The position numbers and the translations under genes were made by a program. A stretch of 64,000 nt of DNA from CAVOJY01 sp963696405 (GTDB taxonomy: Bacteria > Chloroflexota > Limnocylindria > Limnocylindrales > CSP1-4). The stretch spans positions 62,001 through 126,000 of the forward strand of contig CAVOJY010000007.1 of assembly GCA_963696405.1 (NCBI GenBank). The letters run 5' to 3'. Numbering within the stretch: the stretch's first letter is position 1; each line of letters begins with the position of its first letter. Below the pieces are notes generated by a model. That model was not told the DNA's origin. It was given only the letters and a program-made list of their open reading frames with translations, and made no database searches. Of the stretch, positions 1-7,401 are shown piece after piece.

Positions 1-29
1 CTGGCGTACCCGGGCCGGCCTCTGGCACG

Positions 30-731
30 ATGAGCGGGATGTCCCCGGAGAACGACGCCCCGCCGTCAGGATTGAACCGGCAGTTCGTGGCGGCCGCGCT
101 GGCGGTGATGGCGTTCGCGGCCGCCATGGCCTACCTGGAGTCGGCCGTCGTCGTGTACCTGCGGGCGGCACTCGGGCTCGAGCCGGGCGTCATCTTCCCG
201 TTGCAGGAACCCGCGGCGGTGGGGTCGTTCGCCGTAATCGAGGTCGGCCGGGAGATGGCGACCCTCGTCATGCTCGCCGCGGTCGGCTGGCTGGCCGGGC
301 GGAGCGCGATCGAGCGGCTGGCCTGGACTGCCGTCGCGTTCGGTACATGGGACATCTTCTACTACGCATGGCTGTGGGTCTTCATCGGGTGGCCGCCCGC
401 GCCCGACACCTGGGATCTCCTCTTCCTCATCCCGGTCCCGTGGGTCGGCCCGGTCTGGGCGCCGCTCGTCGTGAGCGTCGCCCTGGTGGGGTTCGGGTTG
501 TGGGCCGCCCTGCGCATTCGCCGTGGAGGGCGGGTCGCGGTCGGGCCCTGGCAGGTGCTGGGCGGCATCGCCGGCGGCGTGATCGTGGTCGTGAGTTTCA
601 CGCTCCAGGCCGGTGAGATCGTGGCAGGAGGGCTACCGCACGACTACGCGTGGATCGTCTTTGTCGCCGGCATGGCCGTGGCGACGGCCGCGGCACTGTC
701 GGCACTGCTGCCGGGCCGCAGCTCACCCTGA
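30..731 (+). CDS. Hypothetical multi-pass membrane protein
   Basis: I do not recognise this 233-residue protein. After a short polar N-terminus it has about six hydrophobic stretches, near residues 18-40, 62-90, 95-122, 128-163, 174-198 and 205-227, with Arg clusters between them that fit an inner-membrane topology. A Trp/Pro-rich segment (residues 119-145) lies between the third and fourth segments. There is no enzyme motif that I can see. It ends nine bases inside the convergent gene downstream, so the two share a tail-to-tail overlap. The ATG follows an upstream purine-poor stretch, and a second ATG four codons later is equally possible. Confidence 0.7.
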   Translation: MSGMSPENDAPPSGLNRQFVAAALAVMAFAAAMAYLESAVVVYLRAALGLEPGVIFPLQEPAAVGSFAVIEVGREMATLVMLAAVGWLAGRSAIERLAWTAVAFGTWDIFYYAWLWVFIGWPPAPDTWDLLFLIPVPWVGPVWAPLVVSVALVGFGLWAALRIRRGGRVAVGPWQVLGGIAGGVIVVVSFTLQAGEIVAGGLPHDYAWIVFVAGMAVATAAALSALLPGRSSP

Positions 732-1229
732 GGCGCGGTCGTCACCGCCGTCCCGACGCCGCCGTTGCCCGATGACCTCGACCACGCCGCCGGCGAAGGC
801 CGCGATCGCCGCCGCGGTCGCGCAGGAGATGCCGAGGTCGGCCCGGATCGCCTCTGGCGGAGCGCCTGCCGCGAGGAGCACGGCCTCGGCACTGGTGAAC
901 GCGAGGTACGAGGCGATGCCGATGGGGGGACCCATCGCCACGCCGACCCAGGCCGCCCACGGCCGTTTCCCGAGCACCGAGAGCGCGAGGGCCACGGCGG
1001 CCAGCACGAAGATGAACGCGTACCGGGTACCGTTCTCGCCCGCGTTCGCGACCGTCACGCTCGCGGTCCCCGCGGACGCCCAGGGGAAGACGACCGCGAC
1101 GGCGCTGAAGCCGGCAGCGATCAGCAGGAGAAGCTCGCCGACGCGCCATCGGCCGAAGTAGCGGTACTCCACGCGTTCGTCCCTCGTGGCCGTGCCGCGG
1201 ACCCGGCGGGTCGCGGTGCCGCTGATCAT
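723..1229 (-). CDS. Hypothetical membrane protein
   Basis: A 168-residue protein with an Arg-rich N-terminal cytoplasmic segment (about residues 1-30) followed by four hydrophobic helices, near residues 32-55, 66-84, 90-112 and 132-156, and a charged Arg/Asp tail. The pattern resembles small uncharacterised integral membrane proteins. No catalytic motif is visible. It converges on the preceding membrane-protein gene with a 9-base overlap. The first ATG was taken as the start, but a GTG about 19 codons later, just before the first helix, is possible. Confidence 0.6.
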   Translation of the reverse strand: MISGTATRRVRGTATRDERVEYRYFGRWRVGELLLLIAAGFSAVAVVFPWASAGTASVTVANAGENGTRYAFIFVLAAVALALSVLGKRPWAAWVGVAMGPPIGIASYLAFTSAEAVLLAAGAPPEAIRADLGISCATAAAIAAFAGGVVEVIGQRRRRDGGDDRASG

Positions 1230-1321
1230 GCTAGCCCGCGGCCGCGGTGCGCGGCCATCGGCGCCGCACCGCTGGGCCGACCCCCCGTGCCGTCCGTGAT
1301 TTTGCCGGAGCCTGCCGGCCT

Positions 1322-2491
1322 CTACTCGCAGGCGGCCCAGCGGTCCAGGCCCTTGAATCGCTCGACTCTCAGGAACGCGTCGCGGACGCGGGACGCGGGG
1401 AGGCGACCGGCCTCCACGGCGGCCGCGAGATGGTCGATCACCTCGACGATGCGCGTGTCACCGGACAGGATGGCCAGGTCGATTCCCGCGCCGATCGCCT
1501 GCTCCACGGCCACGGGCAGGTCCCACCGCGAGGCGATGGCGCCCATGTCCATCGCGTCGGCCACGACAAGCCCGGTGAACTTGAGCTCACCGCGCAGGAG
1601 TCCTCCGATCACCTTCGGGGAGAGCGTGGCCGGGAGGTAAGGATCGACCGCACGCACGAGGAGGTGGCCGACCATCACCGCCGGGACGTCATCCTTGATC
1701 GCCGCCTCGAACGGCGGCAGGGCGCGCTTGCGCAGCTGGGCGAGGGACGACTCCACGACCGGCAGATCGGTGTGGGAGTCGGTCACGCTCTCGCCGTGCC
1801 CCGGGAAGTGCTTGGCGACGCCGGTGACCCCGGCCTCCTGCAGCCCCCGGAGGAACGCCACGCCGGCGCGTGACACGGCAGCCGGGCTGGATCCGAACGA
1901 GCGGTCGCCGATCACCGAATCCCCCTCGGCGCCGGTGACGTCCAGGACCGGCGCGAGGTCGGTCGTGATGCCGAGGCTCGCGAGGCTCGCGCCGATCTTC
2001 TTGCCGATCGCGCGGACCTCGGAGGCCGGCTTCTTGCCCAGCGACCGAGCGGTCGGCGTGTCCGGCAGGACGCCGGCCTGCGCCAGGCGGGCCACTCGTC
2101 CGGGCTCCTCGTCAACCGCGACGACAAGCGGCACCTGGGCCTCCGCCTGCAGGGCCGCGATGAGCTCCCGCAACTGGGGAGCAGATTCGATGTTCGACGT
2201 GAAGAGGAGGATCCCGCCCACGCCCTGCTGAACGATCTCGAGGCTCGATGCGTTGGGCTCCGTGCCGGGAACCGGGACGAGGAGGAGCTGCGCCACCTGG
2301 AGGCGGAGCGGCGGGAGCGAGCAGACGCCCGACGGCGGCTCAGTGCCGATACCCGACGCCGCCGGCACGGCCGTTCCCGCGGAGGACGACGATGAGCCGG
2401 CCGGGGAAGGGGAGGGCGCTGAGAGTGACGGCGCCGCACCGCAGCCCACGACGGCCAGCCCGAAGAGGAGGGCGAGAGCCCCCAGGCGCAT
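1322..2491 (-). CDS. Glycoside hydrolase family 3 lipoprotein (NagZ-like)
   Basis: This 389-residue protein is a family 3 glycosidase that probably removes beta-linked N-acetylglucosamine from peptidoglycan or other glycans outside the cell. It opens with a lipoprotein signal peptide ending in VVGC, then a Ser/Pro/Ala linker, then the (beta/alpha)8 fold. The stretch KHFPGHGESVTDSHTDLP is the NagZ-type histidine loop (KHFPGHG followed by DSH), and VVADAMDMGAI contains the catalytic aspartate context of family 3. The ATG is placed by an AGGAG site just upstream and by the signal peptide. An upstream in-frame extension is low-complexity shadow. It is transcribed alone. Confidence 0.88.
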   Translation of the reverse strand: MRLGALALLFGLAVVGCGAAPSLSAPSPSPAGSSSSSAGTAVPAASGIGTEPPSGVCSLPPLRLQVAQLLLVPVPGTEPNASSLEIVQQGVGGILLFTSNIESAPQLRELIAALQAEAQVPLVVAVDEEPGRVARLAQAGVLPDTPTARSLGKKPASEVRAIGKKIGASLASLGITTDLAPVLDVTGAEGDSVIGDRSFGSSPAAVSRAGVAFLRGLQEAGVTGVAKHFPGHGESVTDSHTDLPVVESSLAQLRKRALPPFEAAIKDDVPAVMVGHLLVRAVDPYLPATLSPKVIGGLLRGELKFTGLVVADAMDMGAIASRWDLPVAVEQAIGAGIDLAILSGDTRIVEVIDHLAAAVEAGRLPASRVRDAFLRVERFKGLDRWAACE

Positions 2492-2640
2492 CGGCGAGCT
2501 CCTGCCGGTCACGGCCGAAGCATAGCGGCCGCGCCCTTCACGGCGCCCGACCCGCGCTCGCGGTGCGGGCGCGCTGCCGCTCCTGCCCGGCGACCCCTGC
2601 ATCCGCGGAGCCATTCGGCGCGTAGCATCCTTTAGGTGGA

Positions 2641-2898
2641 GTGGTGAGTTTGGATCCGCAGGGGTTCGTGCGCACGAACGATCACTACGAGACCTCGCTC
2701 CCCGGCCTGTTTGCCGCGGGCGACGTCCGTGCCGGATCAACGAAGCAGATCGGCAGCGCCGCCGGCGAGGGCATCGCGGCTTTGGGGCGGTACCTCCAGG
2801 AGCGCGGGCAGTGGCGGAGCCCGCGCAGAATGGGGCACCGCAGGCCTGAAGGCCAAGGGCACTCTCGGGTCCGGCCGACGGCAGGCGCTTCAGGATGA
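2641..2898 (+). pseudogene. C-terminal remnant of a thioredoxin-reductase-like flavoprotein
   Basis: The first 50 or so residues match only the C-terminal end of the TrxB-like FAD/NAD(P) oxidoreductase family: GFVRTNDHYETSLPGLFAAGD and then a GSTKQIGSAAGEGIAAL stretch, which hold the second FAD-contact motif (GD with preceding FA). The FAD and NAD Rossmann folds and the CxxC centre are absent, and an in-frame TAG at 2623-2625 closes the frame upstream. The tail after about residue 52 is not family sequence. It reads as the stump of a deleted gene, and its stop overlaps the start of the next gene by four bases. Confidence 0.7.
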
Positions 2899-3836
2899 CC
2901 CGCGCACCGACCCATCCTCTGCACACCGACGCGCGCGCCGGCGCCGCTGTGAGAGGACTCAATACGGCCGTGCTTGTCTTCCTCATGAGCCGCCCGAGCC
3001 ATCTCCTCCTCCAGGCCGTGGTCTTCCTGCTCGGGATCGCGGTTGCGAGGGCACACGATGTCCCCATCGATCCGGTCCGCTGGGCCGTGGGCCTGGCGGT
3101 CTTCCTTCCCTTGGCGGGGAGTGTCCACGTGGCGAACGAATATGCCGACCACGAGACCGATGCCCTGACCGTGCGTACGCCATTCTCCGGCGGTTCGGGA
3201 ACCCTCCCGCGCACCGGGCGGTCCCCGGCGCTCGCGCTTGCCGCGGCAGGGGCGCTCCTCGCGGGGGGTACGGCGCTTGCCGTGGCGGCAGCCGTCACGG
3301 GTACCTTGCATCCGGTTGCGGCCGCGCTGCTGGCCCTGGGCACCCTCGGCGGCTGGGCCTACTCGGTCGGGCCGTTCCCCCTGGGGTGGCACGGGCTGGG
3401 GGAGGTGACCAACTCTCTCCTCGGCGGGATGGTGCTGCCGCTCTACGGCGTCGCAGTGGCGGGCGGCGCCGTTGATGCGGAGGCCGCCCTCGTCTTCCTG
3501 CCCTTCACGCTCCTCGTGGGGGCAAACCTGCTGGCGACGACGTGGCCGGACCGCGATGCGGACGCCCGCGTCGGGAAGCGGACACTCGCGACCCGCTGGC
3601 CGGTTCCGTGGCTGCGGGCGGTCTATGCGGCGACGAACGCGGCGTTCGTCGCCGCGACCGTGCTGCTCGCTCCCGGTCCGCTCGATCCTCGTGTCGCGGC
3701 AGCCAGTCTCCTGGTCGTCCCGCTCGTCGGCTTTGGCATGCTGGTGTACACGCGGTGGCGATCGCCGTTCCCGGCGGTGGCGGCCATGGTCGCAGTCGCG
3801 ATCATCCAGCTGGCCGCCTGGTGGGCGGTCGGCTGA
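2895..3836 (+). CDS. UbiA-family prenyltransferase
   Basis: A 313-residue polytopic enzyme of the UbiA superfamily, which transfers a polyprenyl chain to an aromatic or other acceptor at the membrane. The two Asp-rich motifs that bind prenyl diphosphate through magnesium are present: NEYADHETD at residues 81-89 and WPDRDADARVGKR near residue 216. Seven to nine hydrophobic helices fill the rest. MenA (1,4-dihydroxy-2-naphthoate prenyltransferase) is one possible identity, but no other quinone gene is adjacent, so the substrate is unknown. The start overlaps the remnant upstream; ATG 2985, nearer the first helix, is an alternative. Confidence 0.82.
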   Translation: MTRAPTHPLHTDARAGAAVRGLNTAVLVFLMSRPSHLLLQAVVFLLGIAVARAHDVPIDPVRWAVGLAVFLPLAGSVHVANEYADHETDALTVRTPFSGGSGTLPRTGRSPALALAAAGALLAGGTALAVAAAVTGTLHPVAAALLALGTLGGWAYSVGPFPLGWHGLGEVTNSLLGGMVLPLYGVAVAGGAVDAEAALVFLPFTLLVGANLLATTWPDRDADARVGKRTLATRWPVPWLRAVYAATNAAFVAATVLLAPGPLDPRVAAASLLVVPLVGFGMLVYTRWRSPFPAVAAMVAVAIIQLAAWWAVG

Positions 3837-3906
3837 AGGCAGTGCCAGTGGCGCGCAGCCGAGCCCGGAGGAACGGCCGGTCTGCGACCAGGCAGCCGTC
3901 CCTCGC

Positions 3907-5283
3907 CTAGCGGCCCGTGCGGAGGGCCCGGGCCATCAGCCGAAGCCCCGGCTTCTGGCCGTACATCAGTACGCCGGCGGCGTAGATCCGCGCGGCAATC
4001 CACACGCAGATGGCGATCGTGATGACCACCAGGAGCATCGCGATGACCGCTTCCCACGGGGCAGCCTTGCCGGCCATGAGCCGCGTCGGCATCAGGTACG
4101 GGCTCAGGAAGGGTACGTACGAGAGGGCCACGACCCAGGGCGCGTCGAGTTCGAAGAGCCCCGTCGCGGCGTAGACCGACACGAGGTAGCCCGCCGTCGA
4201 GATGAGCATCATCGGCGCGATGATCTGGTTGACGTCCTCCTGCCGGCTCACCAGTGACCCGGCGGCGGCGAACAGGACGGCGTACATACCGAAGCCGAGC
4301 ACGAGGAAGATCGTGAAGGCGAGCAGGACCGGGATGGTGAGGCCCGAGGGGAGGGCGAGGTCTCCGGTAGATCCGCCCAGGATCATGGCCGCGATCTGGC
4401 CCTGGAAGATGAGCGCGATCGCTGCCGGCACGATGACCACGACGTACTGCGTGAGGGCCACCGCCCCGACGCCCAGCACCTTGCCCCCGAGAAGCTCGAC
4501 CGGCGTCGCCGCCCCCAGGATGATCTCCATGACCCGGCTGCTCTTCTCCTCGACCACGCTCATGGCGACCCACGTCCCGTAGAGGACGATGGCCATGAAG
4601 ATGAAGATCGCGAGAGCGGAGCCCACCAGCGTGTTCGTGATGTCCTGCGTCAGCCCGGATTGGCTCGACTGGGGCTTCGAGGGATCGGGGTTCTGGATCG
4701 AGTACTCCGGAGGGACGAAGAGCCGCCCCTGCTGCGCCGGATCCAGCCCGGCCTGCGCAAGGCGGTCCCCGATGGCGATCGCCGTCGAGGCCTGCTGAAT
4801 GAGCTGCGGCGTTCGCCCGAACGGCCGGTCGTTCGTGTAGAGCGTGAAGTCGAGATCGCCGGAGCCGGAGCGCGAGATCACGAGCAGAGCGTTGAGCTTG
4901 CCGTCGAGGACGGCCGCCCGGCCCTCCTCCTCGCTGGGCACCGTCGAGATGGAGAAATCCTTGTCGGCTGTGGCTCCCGCCCCGGCCTCGCCTGTGTCCG
5001 CGCCGCCCGAACCGATCCTGGCCTGGGCGTTGAGGAGCGCGTCGAGCGTGACCACGGGATCGCCGTGCGGGTCCGCGCCGCCCGTGTACACGCCGACCTT
5101 CTGGCTCTCGTTTCGATCGAAGTAGCTGATGATGGTGGGCGCCATGGCGAGGCCAACGGCCGCGATCAGCAGGACGATCGTGGTGACGATGAACGTTCTC
5201 GTGCTCGCCCGCCATGTGTATTCCCGCCGGGCGACCGCATAGACGTTGCCGAGCGTGTGCCGCGGGCTCAGGGAGCGCTTCAT
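3907..5283 (-). CDS. ABC-2 type exporter permease (NatB-like)
   Basis: The membrane half of an ABC exporter, 458 residues. It follows the NatB/YhaP layout: one N-terminal helix (about residues 27-50), a large extracytoplasmic domain of about 150 residues rich in Asp and Gly, then a C-terminal bundle of five or six helices, with the cytoplasmic coupling sequence VVEEKSSRVMEIILGAATPVELL at the start of that bundle. Its start codon overlaps the stop of the ATPase gene by four bases (ATGA), so the two are translationally coupled. NatAB homologues export sodium, peptides or antibiotics; the substrate here cannot be read. Confidence 0.88.
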   Translation of the reverse strand: MKRSLSPRHTLGNVYAVARREYTWRASTRTFIVTTIVLLIAAVGLAMAPTIISYFDRNESQKVGVYTGGADPHGDPVVTLDALLNAQARIGSGGADTGEAGAGATADKDFSISTVPSEEEGRAAVLDGKLNALLVISRSGSGDLDFTLYTNDRPFGRTPQLIQQASTAIAIGDRLAQAGLDPAQQGRLFVPPEYSIQNPDPSKPQSSQSGLTQDITNTLVGSALAIFIFMAIVLYGTWVAMSVVEEKSSRVMEIILGAATPVELLGGKVLGVGAVALTQYVVVIVPAAIALIFQGQIAAMILGGSTGDLALPSGLTIPVLLAFTIFLVLGFGMYAVLFAAAGSLVSRQEDVNQIIAPMMLISTAGYLVSVYAATGLFELDAPWVVALSYVPFLSPYLMPTRLMAGKAAPWEAVIAMLLVVITIAICVWIAARIYAAGVLMYGQKPGLRLMARALRTGR

Positions 5284-6230
5284 GACGGATGTGCCTCCGG
5301 CACGGCGGCCAGCGTTCTCTCGTCGCGGTCGACCGTCCCCACGTGCTCGATGAAGATGTCCTCGATGGTGGGATCGCCGATCTCGAAACGGGTGATCGAC
5401 TCACCCCGGGCAAGGGCCGCCTGGAGGATTGACCCGGGTTCGCGGCCCGCCGCAACCCGCAACTCCGAGTAGTCACGGCCCCAGCGAGTGATGGTGACGC
5501 CATCGAGTTCGGTCAGCCAGGGAAGGTCCGGGTCGCCGGCCACCCCGAGGCGGACCACCTGGCGCCCGCTCTGGCGGCGCACCTCCTGCACGGGTCCGCC
5601 CACCACCATCCGCCCCCGGTCGATGATGGCAATCGAATCGGCCAGTTCCTCGACCATCTCCATCTGGTGCGTGCTGAAGACGAGGGTCTTTCCACGGTCG
5701 CGCATCGCCAGGAACGCCTCCTTGAGGAGCGCGACGTTCACCGGGTCGAGCGCGGCGAACGGCTCATCCATGAGGAGAACATCCGGGTCGTGGAGGATGG
5801 CGGCGATGAACTGGATCTTCTGCTGGTTGCCCTTCGACAGCTCCTCCGCTCGACGGTCGGCGTATTCGGGCACCCGGAAGCGGGTCAGCCAGTAGCGGAC
5901 CTCGTCTGCTGCTTTCCGGCGAGGGATCCCGTAGAGCGACGCGAAGAAGACGAGCTGGTCGAGGATCTTCATTCGCGGATAGAGGCCGCGCTCCTCCGGG
6001 AGGTAACCCCAGGTCCGGCGCGGGATGTGCCGAGCGTCGCTGCCGTTCCACGTGACCGAGCCTTCGTCCGGACGGAGGATGTCGAGGATGATCCGCATCG
6101 TCGTGGTCTTCCCCGCGCCGTTCGCTCCGAGGAAGCCGAAGACGACGCCGGGCTCCACGCTGAAGCTGATCCCGTCGAGCGCCTGGACCTCTTCGAACCG
6201 CTTCTTCAGGCCGTCGATGACGAGCGCCAT
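5280..6230 (-). CDS. ABC transporter ATP-binding protein (NatA-like)
   Basis: A 316-residue ABC ATPase that drives the adjoining permease. Walker A is GANGAGKT (about residues 36-43), the signature is LSKGNQQK, Walker B is VLLMDEP followed by the D-loop FAALDP, and the switch histidine is in FSTHQM. The last 80 residues form the extra C-terminal domain found in NatA/CcmA-type exporters. A good ribosome site (AGGAGG) precedes the ATG. It is the first gene of a two-gene operon, divergent from the RibD-C reductase gene. Confidence 0.93.
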   Translation of the reverse strand: MALVIDGLKKRFEEVQALDGISFSVEPGVVFGFLGANGAGKTTTMRIILDILRPDEGSVTWNGSDARHIPRRTWGYLPEERGLYPRMKILDQLVFFASLYGIPRRKAADEVRYWLTRFRVPEYADRRAEELSKGNQQKIQFIAAILHDPDVLLMDEPFAALDPVNVALLKEAFLAMRDRGKTLVFSTHQMEMVEELADSIAIIDRGRMVVGGPVQEVRRQSGRQVVRLGVAGDPDLPWLTELDGVTITRWGRDYSELRVAAGREPGSILQAALARGESITRFEIGDPTIEDIFIEHVGTVDRDERTLAAVPEAHPS

Positions 6231-6257
6231 GCGCAGACCTCCTGTTGCCTCGTACGA

Positions 6258-6285
6258 GGAGCAAGGAGCAAGGAGCCTGGAGCAG
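6258..6285. repeat. Heptanucleotide direct repeat, four copies
   Basis: The unit GGAGCAA occurs twice exactly and then as GGAGCCT and GGAGCAG, four head-to-tail copies of 7 bp. It lies in the intergenic region between the divergent ABC ATPase and RibD-C genes, upstream of the ATPase ribosome site. It could be a slipped-strand microsatellite or a phased protein-binding array; nothing in the sequence decides this. Confidence 0.65.
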
Positions 6286-6388
6286 GGATCCTGGTCTCCT
6301 GCCGCGGGCGGGCCATCCGGGTCCGACCGTGCGCTGCATGAGGGTACCGCGGGCGGCGCGGCGGTGCGCCCGCGCCGCGGTGCGGCGA

Positions 6389-6394
6389 TATACT
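6389..6394 (+). promoter_or_regulatory. Probable -10 element of the RibD-C gene
   Basis: TATACT stands out in very GC-rich sequence 49 bases upstream of the ATG at 6444. No convincing -35 hexamer sits 16-18 bases upstream. The same TATACT form appears ahead of the tRNA-Asn gene, which supports it as a -10 box of the main sigma factor in this organism. Confidence 0.4.
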
Positions 6395-6443
6395 CGCCCG
6401 CTGCGGTCGCAGCCGCGGAACGACACTACCTGGGAGACGGGCG

Positions 6444-7376
6444 ATGGAACCGATCGAGACACTCTGGGAAGCTCCGCCCGACGCCGATGAGCCGAAGGAG
6501 CATCGCGGCGGCCTCCTTCCTCCAAGGCTCCGGGAACTGCACCCCAGCCCCCTGTCGATCGGTCTGCGGAGCGACCGCCCCACGGTGATCGCGAACTTCG
6601 TCGCCACGATTGACGGCACGGTCGCGCTGGATCGCCGAGGACAGACGGCCGCCGGCGAGATCAGCGGCTTTGCGGAGCCGGATCGCTTCTTCGTCGGCCT
6701 CCTCCGGTCGCTCGCCGACGTCGTCCTCGTTGGCGCCGCAACCTTCCGGGCGACCCGCGACCACGTGTGGACGCCCGCCGGAGTGTTCCCGCCAAGCATG
6801 GTCGGCTACGCGGAGCTGCGCAGAGTGGCCGGCGTCCGGTCGCAGGAGCCCTCCCTGGCCGTCGTCTCCGCGCGCGGAGAGATCAACCCCGGGCACCCGG
6901 GGCTGAACGCACCGAACGTGCCCGTCATCCTCGCCACGACCCTCGCCGGAGACCGGACCTTCCGCGCTGCAGCGTCCACCCGCGGTCCGCGCGCTTCGAG
7001 CGCCCCGCTGCGCATCGAGGTGCTTGGTGAGGGCGACGCGATCTCCCCGCGGGCGCTCATCGACTCCTTCCGACGCCTCGGCGCGCGCCTCGTGCTCTGC
7101 GAAGGTGGCCCACACCTGCTCGGCCAGTTGCTGGCGGCGGGGCTGGTCGATGAGCTGTTCCTCACGATTTCGCCGCAGCTGGTGGGTCGCGACGACGGAC
7201 ACGAGCGGCTTGCGCTCGTCGAGGGCGCCACTCTTCCCCCGGGTCCGGGTCGCTGGGGCAGCCTGCGCTCGGTGCGACGCTCGCGGGATTTCCTGTTCCT
7301 GCGCTATCGCCTGGCCCCCCGGGCGGCCGCGCCCGCTCCCGCCGTGGAGGCGGCCGCGGTACGCGAAGTCGGCTGA
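6444..7376 (+). CDS. RibD C-terminal domain reductase (pyrimidine reductase family)
   Basis: A 310-residue member of the RibD-C/dihydrofolate-reductase-like family, which reduces substrates such as the riboflavin intermediate 5-amino-6-ribosylaminouracil phosphate with NADPH. Visible family signatures are VIANFVATIDGTVALD (N-terminal substrate region), ADVVLVGAATFRATR (the GxxT-type nucleotide site) and LVLCEGGPHLLGQLLAAGLVDELFLTISP (the conserved C-terminal EGGP loop). There is no deaminase domain and no other riboflavin gene nearby, so it may be a stand-alone reductase of unknown substrate. The ATG is preceded by GGGAG. Confidence 0.85.
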   Translation: MEPIETLWEAPPDADEPKEHRGGLLPPRLRELHPSPLSIGLRSDRPTVIANFVATIDGTVALDRRGQTAAGEISGFAEPDRFFVGLLRSLADVVLVGAATFRATRDHVWTPAGVFPPSMVGYAELRRVAGVRSQEPSLAVVSARGEINPGHPGLNAPNVPVILATTLAGDRTFRAAASTRGPRASSAPLRIEVLGEGDAISPRALIDSFRRLGARLVLCEGGPHLLGQLLAAGLVDELFLTISPQLVGRDDGHERLALVEGATLPPGPGRWGSLRSVRRSRDFLFLRYRLAPRAAAPAPAVEAAAVREVG

Positions 7377-7401
7377 GCGGCCGGCCCGGCGAAGGAGTCC
7401 G

